DNA of 64,000 nt from Apostichopus japonicus (taxonomy: Eukaryota; Echinodermata; Holothuroidea; Aspidochirotida; Stichopodidae), in assembly GCF_037975245.1 (NCBI RefSeq), contig NC_092562.1:17497521-17561520 (forward strand), written 5' to 3'. The notes under the pieces were generated by a model. The model was not told the DNA's origin and made no database searches. It saw only the letters and a program-made list of their open reading frames with translations. Below, in pieces: positions 49,090 through 60,620 of the stretch; position 1 is the first letter of the stretch; every line of letters starts with the position of its first letter. Position numbers and translations under genes: made by a program.

Positions 49090-50470
49090 AGTTTGGTTTA
49101 TTGTAGATTTGTGTGTGCGGAATTAGCCCGATTGATACGGGAAAGGTGATTAATTTGCTCTAGGTGGGTTATGGTGCGGTTATCTATAATTATTTCGAAA
49201 ATCTTACCTAAGGCTGGGAGGAGACTAACTGGTCGATAGTTTTGAATTTTGGTGCGGTCTTTACTTAGTTTCGGTATTAAAATCTTTTTGGCGGATTTCC
49301 ATGGGGTTGGGAAATAACCCAGTGTAAGGAGTTCGTTAAATAGTGGGAAAATATGAGAGTTAATGAATATCGGAGGGGAGTTTTTAGGCATTTGGTCATT
49401 TATGTTGTCAGGACCAGTGGAGGATGCATGTTTTAGTGGCACTATACCAATTGTTTATATCTATTTTATTGAGCAGAGAAATGTTTTTGTTGAGACATCC
49501 TAATGGGTTGGTGTGAAAGCTTGTTGCATTACTGATAATTGTACGATCTATTTCGTGTTTACAGCTGATATCGTATGGGGGGCCATCGTATATATTGCAT
49601 ATACTTGTAAAGTACGATTCAATTAGCTTCATTTGGTCTTGAGTTTTTGTGATGAGGTTACCTACGTTATCTCTAAGGCCTTGGTCTGTTTTACCTGTGT
49701 TTGGTGTTGTAATGGGGTTAATGTTTTTTTTTAATTAAATTTTCCAAAAGTGTTTCGGGTTTTTATCATTAATGATTAAATCGCAGTTGTTTTGGACGCG
49801 GTTTTGTTCATCCGCCAATATTTGTCTGTTTATTGCTATTTAAGTTGGTTAATTTGGGTTTTTAGGGTTGGGTCTCGGGAGATGATATAAGTTCTACGTA
49901 GGCGACGTCTGAGTTTCATAAGTGTAAGAATATTCTTGTTTAGTTTTCGTTTGCTGTTTAGTTTTTAAGGGACAGTGTCTTTTGAAAGTATAGAAGATAT
50001 GATGGGCAACGCTGTCACAGTAATTGTCGATGTAATTTAGCTCGTTGTTTTGGTTGTTGTATTTTGGGAGTCTGTTTTATTGTAATTATACGTCAATTCG
50101 TTATTTGGTATGCAGTTGAGGTTAATGTCTAGCTCAAAAACGAGTGGAAAATGGTCACTGATTTAGTCATCTTCTAGGATTTGTATCGAATGTGTTTTAG
50201 TTGCGAGTAGAGGTGATTTGAGGTTATATGGGTAGTCAAGTAGTTCTGTAATATTGTTTATTGGGTTCATCCTAGGTTTGGTATTTTGGTTAATTATCGT
50301 TAAGTTGTATTAATCACATATTTCTAAGAGAGACTTGCTTTTTTTCAGAAAAAATGTGGTGGGCATTTACTAGGAGTTTTTTATCTTTTTATTAGAACAT
50401 TTTTTTTTTATTATATCGGTGGATATCCGGGGCTCATTTGGGGGACCATAATCATACCACCAAAGTGTCC
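49090..50470 (-). pseudogene. Jockey-like LINE fragment
   Basis: Homologous along its length to 60244-61640. The - strand frame at 49098-49442 reads SSTGPDNINDQMPKNSPPIF, then KKILIPKLSKDRTKIQNYRP and VSLLPALGKIFEIIIDNR, the first reverse transcriptase blocks. The frame at 49408-49632 supplies the region before it after a frameshift. Catalytic motifs A-C and ORF1 are absent, so both ends are truncated. Many stops. Confidence 0.85.
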
Positions 50471-50572
50471 ATTAGCTATAGGTTGCATTGAGGGTGTGTT
50501 ATTCTTGCGTCAAATGGCGTACCATGGAAGGGGAGGGGGAGGGGGTTGGGTGGTCTATCTGGCAGTGGCGGA

Positions 50573-50932
50573 GCGTCCATACAGTCAGGGGGGCGGATGC
50601 CCCCTGACGGACTCAAATGGACTGCTGGCGCCCTTTTCAGCTTTTTACCACTTTTTATTTATATGCGATTATCGACGTTTTTAATGCGCTCTCATCTACC
50701 TATTGACATTCGCACATTTTTTTTTTGGCGATGACACCTATTTATTCTTCATTTATCTGCATATTAGCAAGGCCCGGAAAGGGTCATTTCCGGCGATCTA
50801 GGGAGCATCTTTATTCAAAAATTTCTCTACGCTCCGCGCCAACCCGTGGTGGCGCTCCGCTTAGATAGTGTCAAAAGCGCCCCTACAGACCATCCTCGCC
50901 CCCCTCGACCAATACCCCTAGCTCCGACACTG
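50573..50932. mobile_element. hAT-like MITE (CAGTGGCGGAGC family), copy 3, inverted
   Basis: Left end CAGTGGCGGAGCGTCC, right end CCTAGCTCCGACACTG. It is the reverse orientation of copies 1 and 2. The 8-bp flanks do not match, so the duplication has decayed or the locus is rearranged. Confidence 0.78.
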
Positions 50933-51160
50933 CAAAAGACCCGATAGAAATACGTATTCTTTATAAGTGCACAATTTTGAAAAACCCCTCTTTTCAGCCC
51001 CCTCTCATGTCCTCTCTGAAACACCCATCAACATTGAAATAAGACTTGGAGTAGAAGACACCCTTGTCTTTGTTATACACAAATTTCGTGTAATTATCTG
51101 ACCGGGAAAGTCTTGTTGTTTATAGGCCTATGATTTCTACAGTTTTTCATAAATCATATA

Positions 51161-51719
51161 TCAGGTTTTTTGCCCCCCCCCCCCACCCGCACGCCCCCAC
51201 ACAACACCCAATTCCAAAATAAACTTCAGATTCGTAATCAGCGTGTCGCGAACTACCAGAAAAGATACACATTTATCGCCTTTGCGACAAAAAGTGTTTT
51301 CACCTAAAAAAACCGTAAGGGGTACGTACCTCTTGCAGTTTTTTGCCAAAATTGACCCATTTATTCATAAATGTCAAGATAAAACTCAAGATGACAAACA
51401 AAGGTTTGATTTGACTGCTTTGAAATCACGTATCACTGGCAAGATGCGTCGAGCACCCTCTTATGACACTTATTTCGCTCAGTTTGCAACTTCAGAGGAA
51501 CAATAGAAAACCGAAAAACTTTTAGGGACAACAAAAGGTTTTATAACCTTTGTTCGTCGTAAAAGTTTTTCGGTCTTACTTTTCTTTGAGGTGAAAAAAA
51601 AATTGTCGCAAAAGCGATAAATGTGTATCTTTTCTGGTAGTTCGCGACACGCTGATTACGAATCTGAAGTTTATTTTGGAATTAGGTGCTGTGTTGGGGC
51701 GTGGGGGCAAAAAACCTGA
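51161..51719. repeat. Inverted repeat, ~140-bp arms, 284-bp spacer
   Basis: Left arm 51161-51305 and right arm 51590-51719 are near-identical in inverse, including CAGATTCGTAATCAGCGTGT and ACTACCAGAAAAGATACAC. A C-rich tract differs in length between the arms. Confidence 0.85.
51401..51573 (+). repeat. Copy A of a coding-like block followed by a long hairpin
   Basis: The frame reads RFDLTALKSRITGKMRRAPS then YDTYFAQFATSEEQ and TAG. Starting 4 nt after the stop, CCGAAAAACTTTT at 51511-51523 is matched by AAAAGTTTTTCGG at 51561-51573, with a second inner stem. It lies in the spacer of the inverted repeat. I do not recognise the peptide. Confidence 0.6.
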
Positions 51720-52389
51720 TTTGCAGTTTTGCCAAAACTGACCAAAAATCGATCCAAAATCGATTTCGCCCAAATGACGTAACAGGGGGTAACCGATGCT
51801 CAGGAGCCCAAATTTGCAACTCCCAGGTCCATATCTGCTTCCGTGCGGGAGATACGTGGTCCCAAAGGAATCTGCATAGCCCTCCAAAAGATTTTATTGA
51901 TAAGATCCAAAGTACTATTTTTGATTTATTTCGAACGGGAAAACTGATAAAGTAAGGAAAATTACTATGTATAACCCCATTGAAAAGGGGGGTTTAAAAA
52001 AATATATGTTCACAGCTTTGTTGGTGCTCTCAAAATCTCTTGGGCCAAGCGTTATTGTAATAATGCCAACACGGGGTATTGGAAGCTCTTTTATTTCATT
52101 CCTCTCTGTCGCCGTCCGGTAAAGAGTTGCTTTTTAATTATAATTTTCATGACCAGGATATTTCCTGTATTTAAAAATACCTTCATTGGACAAATTTGTA
52201 TGGTTTTGAGTAAGCTTAGCTACCTTTAAGAAACCATCGGAAATTGGGTGTGCAAATCCCGAATAATTTTATTAGAATTGATAATACCATTGTTTATGAC
52301 AAAAAGCTTTTACGACGCCGGTTTACTGTTTGTTAGGGATATGTTTTTGCTAGATGGGAAGCAATTGTCCAAATAATGCTTTTCTGACC
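51720..52389. other. No gene seen
   Basis: Starts with a direct repeat (TTGCAGTTTTGCCAAAACTG) of a piece also found near 51333 in the inverted-repeat spacer. Nothing else recognised. Confidence 0.4.
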
Positions 52390-52495
52390 AGTCTTCTACA
52401 TTGTTAAGCTATTGTATGCTTTATAGAAGACTTCCTTTCACATTGTATATTTGCACGTGAGAAAAAACAAAATAAATCAAATAATTAATAATTAT
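52390..52495 (+). pseudogene. 3' end relic of the intron-2 LINE family
   Basis: GAAGACTTCCTTTCACATTG, TTGCACGTGA and an AAATAAATCAA tail match the 3' end at 13350-13440. No coding sequence remains. Confidence 0.65.
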
Positions 52496-52529
52496 TTCTA
52501 AACATTTACGGTGGTTAGTGTTATGTACT

Positions 52530-52848
52530 TAGAAAGTAAGACAAACTCTCTGTCTAGAATTCAACTCCCAGAGGAGGTATTGTTTTGGTATTTCTTTTCC
52601 TCATTTTGCAGTTAAAATATTAGAAAAGCCTATCATTTCTCAATTAACAGTTACTGTGGCGAAGTTGTTATGTTGTATAATTTTGCATATTTATTATTGT
52701 TTTGTACAATGAAATTGTCAATAAACTGAAAAAAATGAGACATACTCCTTGTCTTGAATTCAAACACCAGAGGATGCATTTGATTTTCTATTTATTTGCC
52801 TTCTAATGTTGTGAAGATTAAATATTAGAAACGAGTATTCAATCTCAA
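52530..52848 (+). repeat. Decayed edge units of the 161-bp array
   Basis: Two diverged units retain AAATATTAGAAA, ATTTCTCAATTAACAGTTAC and GACAAACTC-like pieces but have lost the A and B boxes. Confidence 0.65.
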
Positions 52849-54900
52849 CAGTTCTCGTGGCGCAGTTGGTAGTGCTCTGGACTGGAGAGACAGACAAACT
52901 CCATGTCTCCGGTTCGAACCCCAGACAGCATTTTATATTTTGCTCTTTTCCTGATTTCATTCTGGACTATGAAGTTTAAATATTAGAAACGAGCATTATT
53001 TCTCAACAGTTCTAGTGGCGCAGTTGGTAGTGCTCTGGACTGGAGAGACAGACAAACTCCATGTCTCCGGTTCGAACCCCAGACAGAGCATTTTATATTT
53101 TTGCTCTTTTACTTATTCCATTCTGGACTTTGAAGTTTAAATATTAGAAACGAGCATTAATTCTCAACAGTTCTAGTGGCGCAGTTGGTAGTGCTCTGGA
53201 CTGGAGAGACAGACAAACTCCATGTCTCCGGTTCGAACCCCAGACAGAGCATTTTATATTTTTGCTGTTTTACTTATTCCATTCTGGACTTTGAAGTTTA
53301 AATATTAGAAACGAGCATTAATTCTCAACAGTTCTAGTGGCGCAGTTGGTAGTGCTCTGGACTGGAGAGACAGACAAACTCCATGTCTCCGGTTCGAACC
53401 CCAGACAGAGCATTTTATATTTTTGCTCTTTTACTGATTCTATTCTGGACTCTGAAGTTTAAATATTAGAAACGAGCATTAATTCTCAACAGTTCTAGTG
53501 GCGCAGTTGGTAGTGCTCTGGACTGGAGAGACAGACAAACTCCATGTCTCCGGTTCGAACCCCAGACAGAGCATTTTATATTTTTGCTCTTTTACTTATT
53601 CCATTCTGGACTTTGAAGTTTAAATATTAGAAACGAGCATTAATTCTCAACAGTTCTAGTGGCGCAGTTGGTAGTGCTCTGGACTGGAGAGACAGACAAA
53701 CTCCATGTCTCCGGTTCGAACCCCAGACAGAGCATTTTATATTTTTGCTCTTTTACTTATTCCATTCTGGACTTTGAAGTTTAAATATTAGAAACGAGCA
53801 TTAATTCTCAACAGTTCTAGTGGCGCAGTTGGTAGTGCTCTGGACTGGAGAGACAGACAAACTCCATGTCTCCGGTTCGAACCCCAGACAGAGCATTTTA
53901 TATTTTTGCTCTTTTACTGATTCTATTCTGGACTCTGAAGTTTAAATATTAGAAACGAGCATTAATTCTCAACAGTTCTAGTGGCGCAGTTGGTAGTGCT
54001 CTGGACTGGAGAGACAGACAAACTCCATGTCTCCGGTTCGAACCCCAGACAGAGCATTTTATATTTTTGCTGTTTTACTTATTCCATTCTGGACTTTGAA
54101 GTTTAAATATTAGAAACGAGCATTAATTCTCAACAGTTCTAGTGGCGCAGTTGGTAGTGCTCTGGACTGGAGAGACAGACAAACTCCATGTCTCCGGTTC
54201 GAACCCCAGACAGAGCATTTTATATTTTTGCTGTTTTACTTATTCCATTCTGGACTTTGAAGTTTAAATATTAGAAACGAGCATTAATTCTCAACAGTTC
54301 TAGTGGCGCAGTTGGTAGTGCTCTGGACTGGAGAGACAGACAAACTCCATGTCTCCGGTTCGAACCCCAGACAGAGCATTTTATATTTTTGCTCTTTTAC
54401 TGATTCTATTCTGGACTCTGAAATTTAAATATTAGAAACGAGCATTAATTCTCAACAGTTCTAGTGGCGCAGTTGGTAGTGCTCTGGACTGGAGAGACAG
54501 ACAAACTCCATGTCTCCGGTTCGAACCCCAGACAGAGCATTTTATATTTTTGCTCTTTTACTTATTCCATTCTGGACTTTGAAGTTTAAATATTAGAAAC
54601 GAGCATTAATTCTCAACAGTTCTAGTGGCGCAGTTGGTAGTGCTCTGGACTGGAGAGACAGACAAACTCCATGTCTCCGGTTCGAACCCCAGACAGAGCA
54701 TTTTATATTTTTGCTGTTTTACTTATTCCATTCTGGACTTTGAAGTTTAAATATTAGAAACGAGCATTAATTCTCAACAGTTCTAGTGGCGCAGTTGGTA
54801 GTGCTCTGGACTGGAGAGACAGACAAACTCCATGTCTCCGGTTCGATTCCCAGACAGAGCATCATGTCCAGACAGAGCCTTTTACTTTTCTACCCTCTGG
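52849..54900 (+). repeat. 161-bp tandem array with Pol III A box, B box and terminator, 13 units
   Basis: TCTAGTGGCG or its first-unit variant starts each unit at 52853, 53011, 53172, 53333, 53494, 53655, 53816, 53977, 54138, 54299, 54460, 54621 and 54782. In unit 2 the A box TGGCGCAGTTGG is at 53016 and the B box GGTTCGAACC at 53069; T5 follows at 53098-53102. GCGC and GTGC form a D-like stem. An anticodon-like loop CTGGAGA sits in the right place (GGA would be Ser) but its stem pairs only 3 of 5. The acceptor and T stems do not form. The last unit has GGTTCGATTCC instead. Units look nearly identical, so this is a homogenised array of Pol III-type, tRNA-derived units. Confidence 0.85.
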
Positions 54901-54947
54901 AGGGAGTGGAAGTATAAATATAAGAAACGAAGTTTCTCCAGAGGGAA

Positions 54948-55020
54948 CCGAAATGGTGTAATTGGTTATTCCATCGTTCAGTAAGTGATTGGTTTGGATT
55001 GCATCGGTTCAAGTCCCAGG
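54948..55020 (+). other. tRNA-like sequence
   Basis: A box TGGTGTAATTGG and B box GGTTCAAGTCC about 55 bp apart. No full cloverleaf. Probably a tRNA-derived relic. Confidence 0.45.
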
Positions 55021-55029
55021 TGAGTATTT

Positions 55030-55265
55030 GCAAAAGGAGTTCTGACAAGTGGATGAGGTGAATCCCGAAGGTGGGCGGCTCCTCCTCCTGACAGGTGGGT
55101 AAGGCGAGTACCAAGGTGAGAGGGGGTGAAGGTGTGGACAAGGTGAGGTGGCCGCCCCCTCTCCCTGACAAGGTAAAGGCGCGGACAAGTGGAGCTCGCC
55201 GCCACCCCCCCCCATGACAAGGTTCACTCGCGGACAAGTGGAGTTCGCCGCCACCCCTCCCCCCC
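55030..55265. repeat. Degenerate G/C-rich tandem repeat, ~55-60 bp
   Basis: Units contain CTGACAAGGT, GCGGACAAGTGGAG and CGCCGCCACC. The overlapping frames are artefacts. Confidence 0.65.
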
Positions 55266-55384
55266 TGACTAGCTAATCGGTAGTCGGGGGGAGGAGTAGT
55301 GGAGAAAATGTTTTATAAAAACGACTAAGTCCAAACAGCAGCATCTTTAAATATTTGTAAAGCTTTAGAAACTAGAGGCCCATC

Positions 55385-55450
55385 TAATGGTCTAGTGGTA
55401 AAGACTTTTGCTTTTGCATCTCAAGGTCCCTGGCTCAAACTCAACCTCTG
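55385..55450 (+). other. tRNA-like sequence
   Basis: TGGTCTAGTGGTAAAGAC gives an A box and a perfect GTCT/AGAC D stem. The B-box region (GGCTCAAACTC) is degenerate. tRNA-derived relic. Confidence 0.45.
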
Positions 55451-56999
55451 CTTTTCCTTTTACAATACTCATGTAAAAGGAAGAGAAAAAAAAAGGAAGT
55501 AAAAAGAGTGATACTTTGAAATAACTTCTTTTTTTTAATGACAAATCAGTTCATGGACAGGATATACCTTCATCCCTCCCACCACAGTTAATACCCTTCA
55601 ACTACCTGTCCAGAAACAGGTTATCCCTCATCAAATTATTATGCAAATACTAATCAAAACATGCAATACATATTTCATAAACATTCTTAGTGATACCTGC
55701 ATCTACTATTGAGATGGTTGGGTGACAACAGACAGTTATTTTCTATAATGTTTCTATTATTTATAATATCAGCCTGGAGGGCAGTTACTTAATGATACTA
55801 AGCAGTCACATGTACATATGGGATAAGCCTATGGCCTTTTTACTTCACACCAGGTGGCTATCCAATTCACACCAGTACTTTCTTTTTGGACATTTTTTTT
55901 TTAAACATTTGGAAGACCATTTCAACATGAGGGGAAAAAGAATTGATTTCTCCTAGATAAAAATAATAACCCCATCTTACTTTAGCCAGACAGGGCTTGA
56001 ATCCATAGGTTTGCTTGACAACAAGTTCCCAACAAAACAAAGGAGTTGGCCTTCCATGGCTGATTGATTATTCAGTTTACAATACCATGGCACCCCTGCT
56101 ACCATAAATAAAATTTTCTTTAACTTTCATTTATTAACTAAACCTGATTTTGAATTAATTTTAGATAACTTAATTTTTACATTTTTTGCCCTCCAGTTTG
56201 AAAAAGGAAACGATACTACCATAGCACAAACAACATATATGTGGAAAGGTTGCTCCCTTTCATTGCTGTCTCAATCACACACCCCCCCCCCCCGCTCCGA
56301 CTACCACACCCCAAATTATATACACGAAGAGTGCATTATTGAAAGTTTCTTTAAATATAGCCTTTTCATGCAGTAAACCTGTGCTGCTGCAAACTGAAAA
56401 TTCAATTCAAAGATTCTCCCTCTTCACTTTCAACACTTTCATTTCTCCTTCTCTATCCTTCGCCTCACCACCCCCCCCCCCCCACCCCTGGTCCTTCCAA
56501 CTATCATCCATAACTCCTGCCAATATCAAATTCAGTCACCTTAACATCCCCCCATAAAGTGTCAGTCAGTCAAGCACCACAATGTTTGTAGACCAAGAAA
56601 TCAACACCCGAAACTCATTTTTAAAACTTTAAAGCCCCATCAAATAAAGATGCTGTTTTTTTCTTCTTTTTCTCTAAACAAGATAAACACACAAACACCA
56701 AATCCAAAATATATAAAATTCAAATTCCCATTTTGAATATTCTTCAAATTTTGTTTGCCAAGCCACGTTAAAAAAGTGAGTGTTATTCTTTTTGGCCTTC
56801 CCCCATCTTTGTGTTTGCATTGCAACAAGGTGTAGTTTTCTATACTAAAAAAAACAAATGAAATCAAATAAAACTTAAATAAAAGATGATTACAGCACAT
56901 GCAGGAGAAGAGTGAGAGCCCTCCCAAATACTACCGGCTTATGTATACAAAAGACCTTTTTTCCGAAATCCTTTTTCCGACATCGTGGCAAATCGAGAG
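55451..56999. other. No gene seen; may include the SRP68 3' UTR
   Basis: The part next to 57000 would be the SRP68 3' UTR on the - strand. C homopolymers lie at 56281-56294 and 56470-56484. A - strand AATAAA (TTTATT on +) occurs near 56130 but is far from the stop. Confidence 0.4.
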
Positions 57000-57298
57000 T
57001 TACTTTTCACCCCCGCTCCACCATCCACGCAGGAACCCACCCAGACCCCCCTGCAGGGACGATTTATTCTGTTCCAGTTTCTCGTCCAAGGAGGGTAACT
57101 CTATATGGTTCAGAGCTATGTCAAAGAAGAGCGGTTTGCACGGTGACGGCTTAAAGTCCAGTGGAAATGTGGTGAAGTTGGGCTTGGCGGCCAGGTCCGG
57201 CTGGTTGGCGTTGTACCAGTCAAGCCATTCCGCCAGCGGTCGATTGTCCTTCAGACCGAGTTGCGCCATTCCTTTGCTGATGGAAGGTTCATTGGAAT
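57000..57298 (-). CDS. SRP68: SRP68, last coding exon
   Basis: SRP68 is the large protein partner of SRP72 in the eukaryotic signal recognition particle. It binds 7S RNA through its N-terminal half and SRP72 through its C terminus. This exon encodes the C-terminal 98 residues plus stop. It begins (D)SNEPSISKGMAQLGLKDNRP, continues LAEWLDWYNANQPDL, then PCKPLFFDIALNHIELPSLD and GLGGFLRGWWSGGEK. The PCKPLFFDxALNH block and the Gly-rich end are diagnostic of SRP68. The acceptor is TTTTTCAG (57299-57306 region), and the Asp codon is split with the previous exon. The stop is at 57002-57000. Confidence 0.93.
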
Positions 57299-58489
57299 CT
57301 GAAAAATGAACGCAGAGAGGTTCTTGGTAAGCCATGGTTTTTTTTTTAAAGTATTCTTGGGTGGAGGGTATTTTCTATAGGTGAGGATAATCCGGAGGGT
57401 GGGGGAAGTCAATTCAATTAACTGTGAGAAACGTCATTGAATTAGGAACCACCTAAGGCCTATTGTCATCTTTGTAGTAAGTTTGTCACCTTGAGCTACG
57501 TTACAGTTCATAAGTAGGGGGGGTATATTCGAGTGGAATTTGGGATTCGAATCCCCGAATAGAGAAAGTTTACAAAAACTTGTTAATTTGCAGTCATTTT
57601 TTGTTATTGCTGTCACAAACAGAAATGGATACCCACTTTCTATTATTTGTAGATGACAGAGACTGGTTCAATCGCAGTCTACAAGGCCAGATAAACTCTT
57701 TATATTTTGGCTTTCAATTTCTTTATTCTGACAAATTTCGATAGTACAAAAAACAGCAGTTTTGATCGGGCTTTTGATACTTCCTTGTGATCCCTGGACA
57801 TCATACATTCAGCTACAAGCAAAAATAACTGTTGTCTGTCCTGTCCACCACAATAATCCTATTGTAATATTTTCAGACCCTAAGGGCTAATAGGTCTCTT
57901 CCCCCCCCCCCCCCCAAAAAAAAGTGTGAAAAGGGACGGTGCTGCTTCTAACCAAATGAATCTTTTCACTCATTGTTTAACCAAAGAGAAAAATTTGGGA
58001 AAGAAAACAACAGATTATTAATATAAAGGCCATATTTCTCTGAATCATTGTCTATGCTCTGATGGAATACATTTGTTCCAGTAGCAGGGTTCAATTCCCA
58101 GGTTCCAAATGGACATGGCAGTTTAATCTGCATTTTCCTGACGATCAGACCCAAAAGAGAACATCGATATGTATCTCCACCATTATCCCAAAGAAGAAAC
58201 CTTTCAGAAACTCAAGGGTACTAAAGGGATTTCTTCCTTTTAAATTAACCAGGGTCCTACACAAAATTAACAGGGTAGTAACATGATGGTCTCTGCCTGA
58301 TTCCCCCTCCCCCCACCCAATTTCTTTTCTTAATTTGTTGGTATTCATCCTTTCATATATAGTCCATCTTGCATTTTGCCTTTTGAAAAACAAGAATCCT
58401 TAATCTTCATCCAAAGCAGCAAAAAGTTTCTTTCTTAACACAGTAAATTGAATATTATTATTAATATTATATTACTATTAAGTACATAC
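57299..58489 (-). other. SRP68: SRP68 last intron
   Basis: GT-AG intron of 1191 bp on the - strand. Holds a C run at 57901-57915 and a B-box-like GGGTTCAATTCCC at about 58086, probably a tRNA-derived relic. No gene. Confidence 0.8.
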
Positions 58490-58568
58490 CTAGAATGGAG
58501 GCCACCTGAGCAGAGTACTTCAAGCCGTTGATATCTTGTGCAAGAGTGTCCAATTCCTCTACCTCCAC
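58490..58568 (-). CDS. SRP68: SRP68, penultimate coding exon
   Basis: Seventy-nine nt encoding VEVEELDTLAQDINGLKYSA and QVASIL, plus the first base of the Asp completed in the last exon. The acceptor is CAATAG and the donor GTATGT. Phase matches the last exon exactly. The helical, acidic sequence fits the SRP68 region preceding the C-terminal SRP72-binding part. Earlier exons must lie beyond the right edge, because 58569-64000 shows only a LINE and repeats. Confidence 0.85.
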
Positions 58569-59599
58569 CTATTGATTAAATGAAACCAAAATCTAATCAT
58601 GATGTCTTCAACATTAAGTTTTTAGGTTGTGTCACTACCCGACAAGCCCTATAGGGTTTTTTAGTACACTTCCTTTCCCAAGTTTTGTTTCTTATCTCCT
58701 TCTATGTCATATGTCATACTTATGTTAAAATAGAACAAAAATCAATAAATGAAATGAAATAAATGAAATTAGTTACCTTTTTTTTTAATTCGAGTAAAAG
58801 TTTTGTTTTTGTTGTTGTTGATATCAAAACAAAAGGAGTTTAACCCCTGGTCGACCTGGCGAGAGGTCCTACGGGGGATAATAAGTTTGTTTTTATAGAA
58901 TAGACATTTTTTTTTTTTTTTCTTGGAGAGGTTGTTTATGTTCAGTCAGGGAATTGCTGGTAAATGAAGTCTTATATATTTACATAGGACAGGATAGCCA
59001 TAATCATACCCGAGGTCAGAGTCGAAGAGTCAATTAGGGAGGGATTTCTAAAGGAGAGGAACTTTTTAAGTACTGAGAATTGTGGAGACGGAGTGGTTTC
59101 TATTGTTGGGTAGGGAGTGGTTGTGTTTTCTATTGTTTGGTAACAATATAATCTGTATATAAGTATACTTGGGCCTAGACCCATTTTGGAAAGGATTTTT
59201 TTAATGGAATGAGACTTTAAGTAGTAACAATTGTGAATACAGAAAGGGTTTGATTTTTGGGTAGTGAGTTGTTGCGACTTTGTATTTCAGGGGGAGGTCT
59301 TCAATCAAAGGGTCGTTCTCGAGGTTGTTTTTGTATAACTTGGTGTTGAATTCTTCAAGTCGGGTGAAAGTAGATTTTGTGTTTCCTGCACGGAGAACGT
59401 ACAAAGTAGCAATATAGGTAGGGATTTTGAGTGCGAGTCGATAAGCTGTGGTGTGGATTCTGTTTAAAATTTGTTTATTGGGATTAGAGATGGTAAGCAG
59501 GGAGATTCTCCCGTAACTGAGAATCGGTTTTACTTTGGGTTTATAGATTTGAATAATTGTTTTCGGAGGGAAGTTATATTTGTGTGAGAGGATTTGAAT

Positions 59600-60620
59600 G
59601 GATTAAAGTTGGAACCAGCAGCGTCCTGCAGTTCTGTTACAAAGTAGATTAAACGATAATTTGCTATCGAAAGTGGTACCAAGGAAGGTTGCATTAGGAG
59701 TAGCAGTGATTGAGGTGTTGAAAAGATTAACTTTGGAAATATGGTTATGGTATTTTGAGTTTATTATGGAGAAATTGGCTAGGTTAGATTTTGAGGGATA
59801 TATTTTTGTTCTCCACATCGAGCACCAATTTTCGAGATGTGTAATTGCTCTTTTAATATTTAGTTCCGTCATATAGATATTTTTACTGGTGCTCCAAATG
59901 GCTATGTCGTCAGTGTACTGACTATAGTTGCATTCAGATAGAGGGGGGATGTTCAAATCATTAACAAATAGGGTGCAGGGGAGGGGACTGAGAACAGCGC
60001 CCTGTGGAGTACCTGCACCAAGTGGAATAGGTTTTGATTGTTGGTTTTTGTAGCATATTTTGGCATTGCGCTCACTAAAGAAAGAGGAAAGAAGTCTGGT
60101 GTAATTGGAGGGGACATTAAAGTTAAGTAGTTAAATTCTTATGCCGTTGTGCCAAGTTTTGTCGAACGCCTTTTCGGCATCAAGGAAGAGGGCAGTGGTA
60201 TCATGTCTTTTTATGAAGCCGATGCGAATTTCTTTTGAATGGTGGAAAGTTTGGTTTATTGTTAATTTGTGTGCGCGGAATTAGCCTGATTGATACGGGC
60301 AAAGTGATTAATTTGCTCAAGGTGGTTTATGGTGCGGTAATCTATAATTCTTTTGAAAATCTTACCTAAGGCTGGTAGGAGACTAATTGGTTGATAGTTT
60401 TGAATTTTGGTGTGTCTTTACTTAGTTTCGGTATTAAAATCATTTTGGCGGATTTCCACAGGGTTGGGAAATGCCCCAGTCTAAGGAGTTTGTTAAATAA
60501 TGGGAAAATATGAGAGTTAATGAATATCGGAGGCCGACGGAGGGGAATCTTTTAGCATTAGGTCATTTATGTTGTCAAGACCAGGGGAGGAGGCATTTTT
60601 GCATATTCAGTGGCACTATA
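59600..60620 (-). pseudogene. LINE reverse transcriptase domain, broken
   Basis: Motif A reads TALFLDAEKAFDKTWHNGI (about 60130-60200). Motif B reads GTPQGAVLSPL (about 59980-60010). Motif C is YSQYTDDIAIWS within the 59603-59956 frame, with Thr in place of the usual Ala before DD. Stops and shifts occur between motifs. The region 60244-61640 is duplicated at 49090-50470. Confidence 0.85.

Noticed and set aside
54890-55254. Three overlapping - strand frames of 80-115 codons
   Set aside because: They all lie over a G/C-rich degenerate tandem repeat and have no domain.
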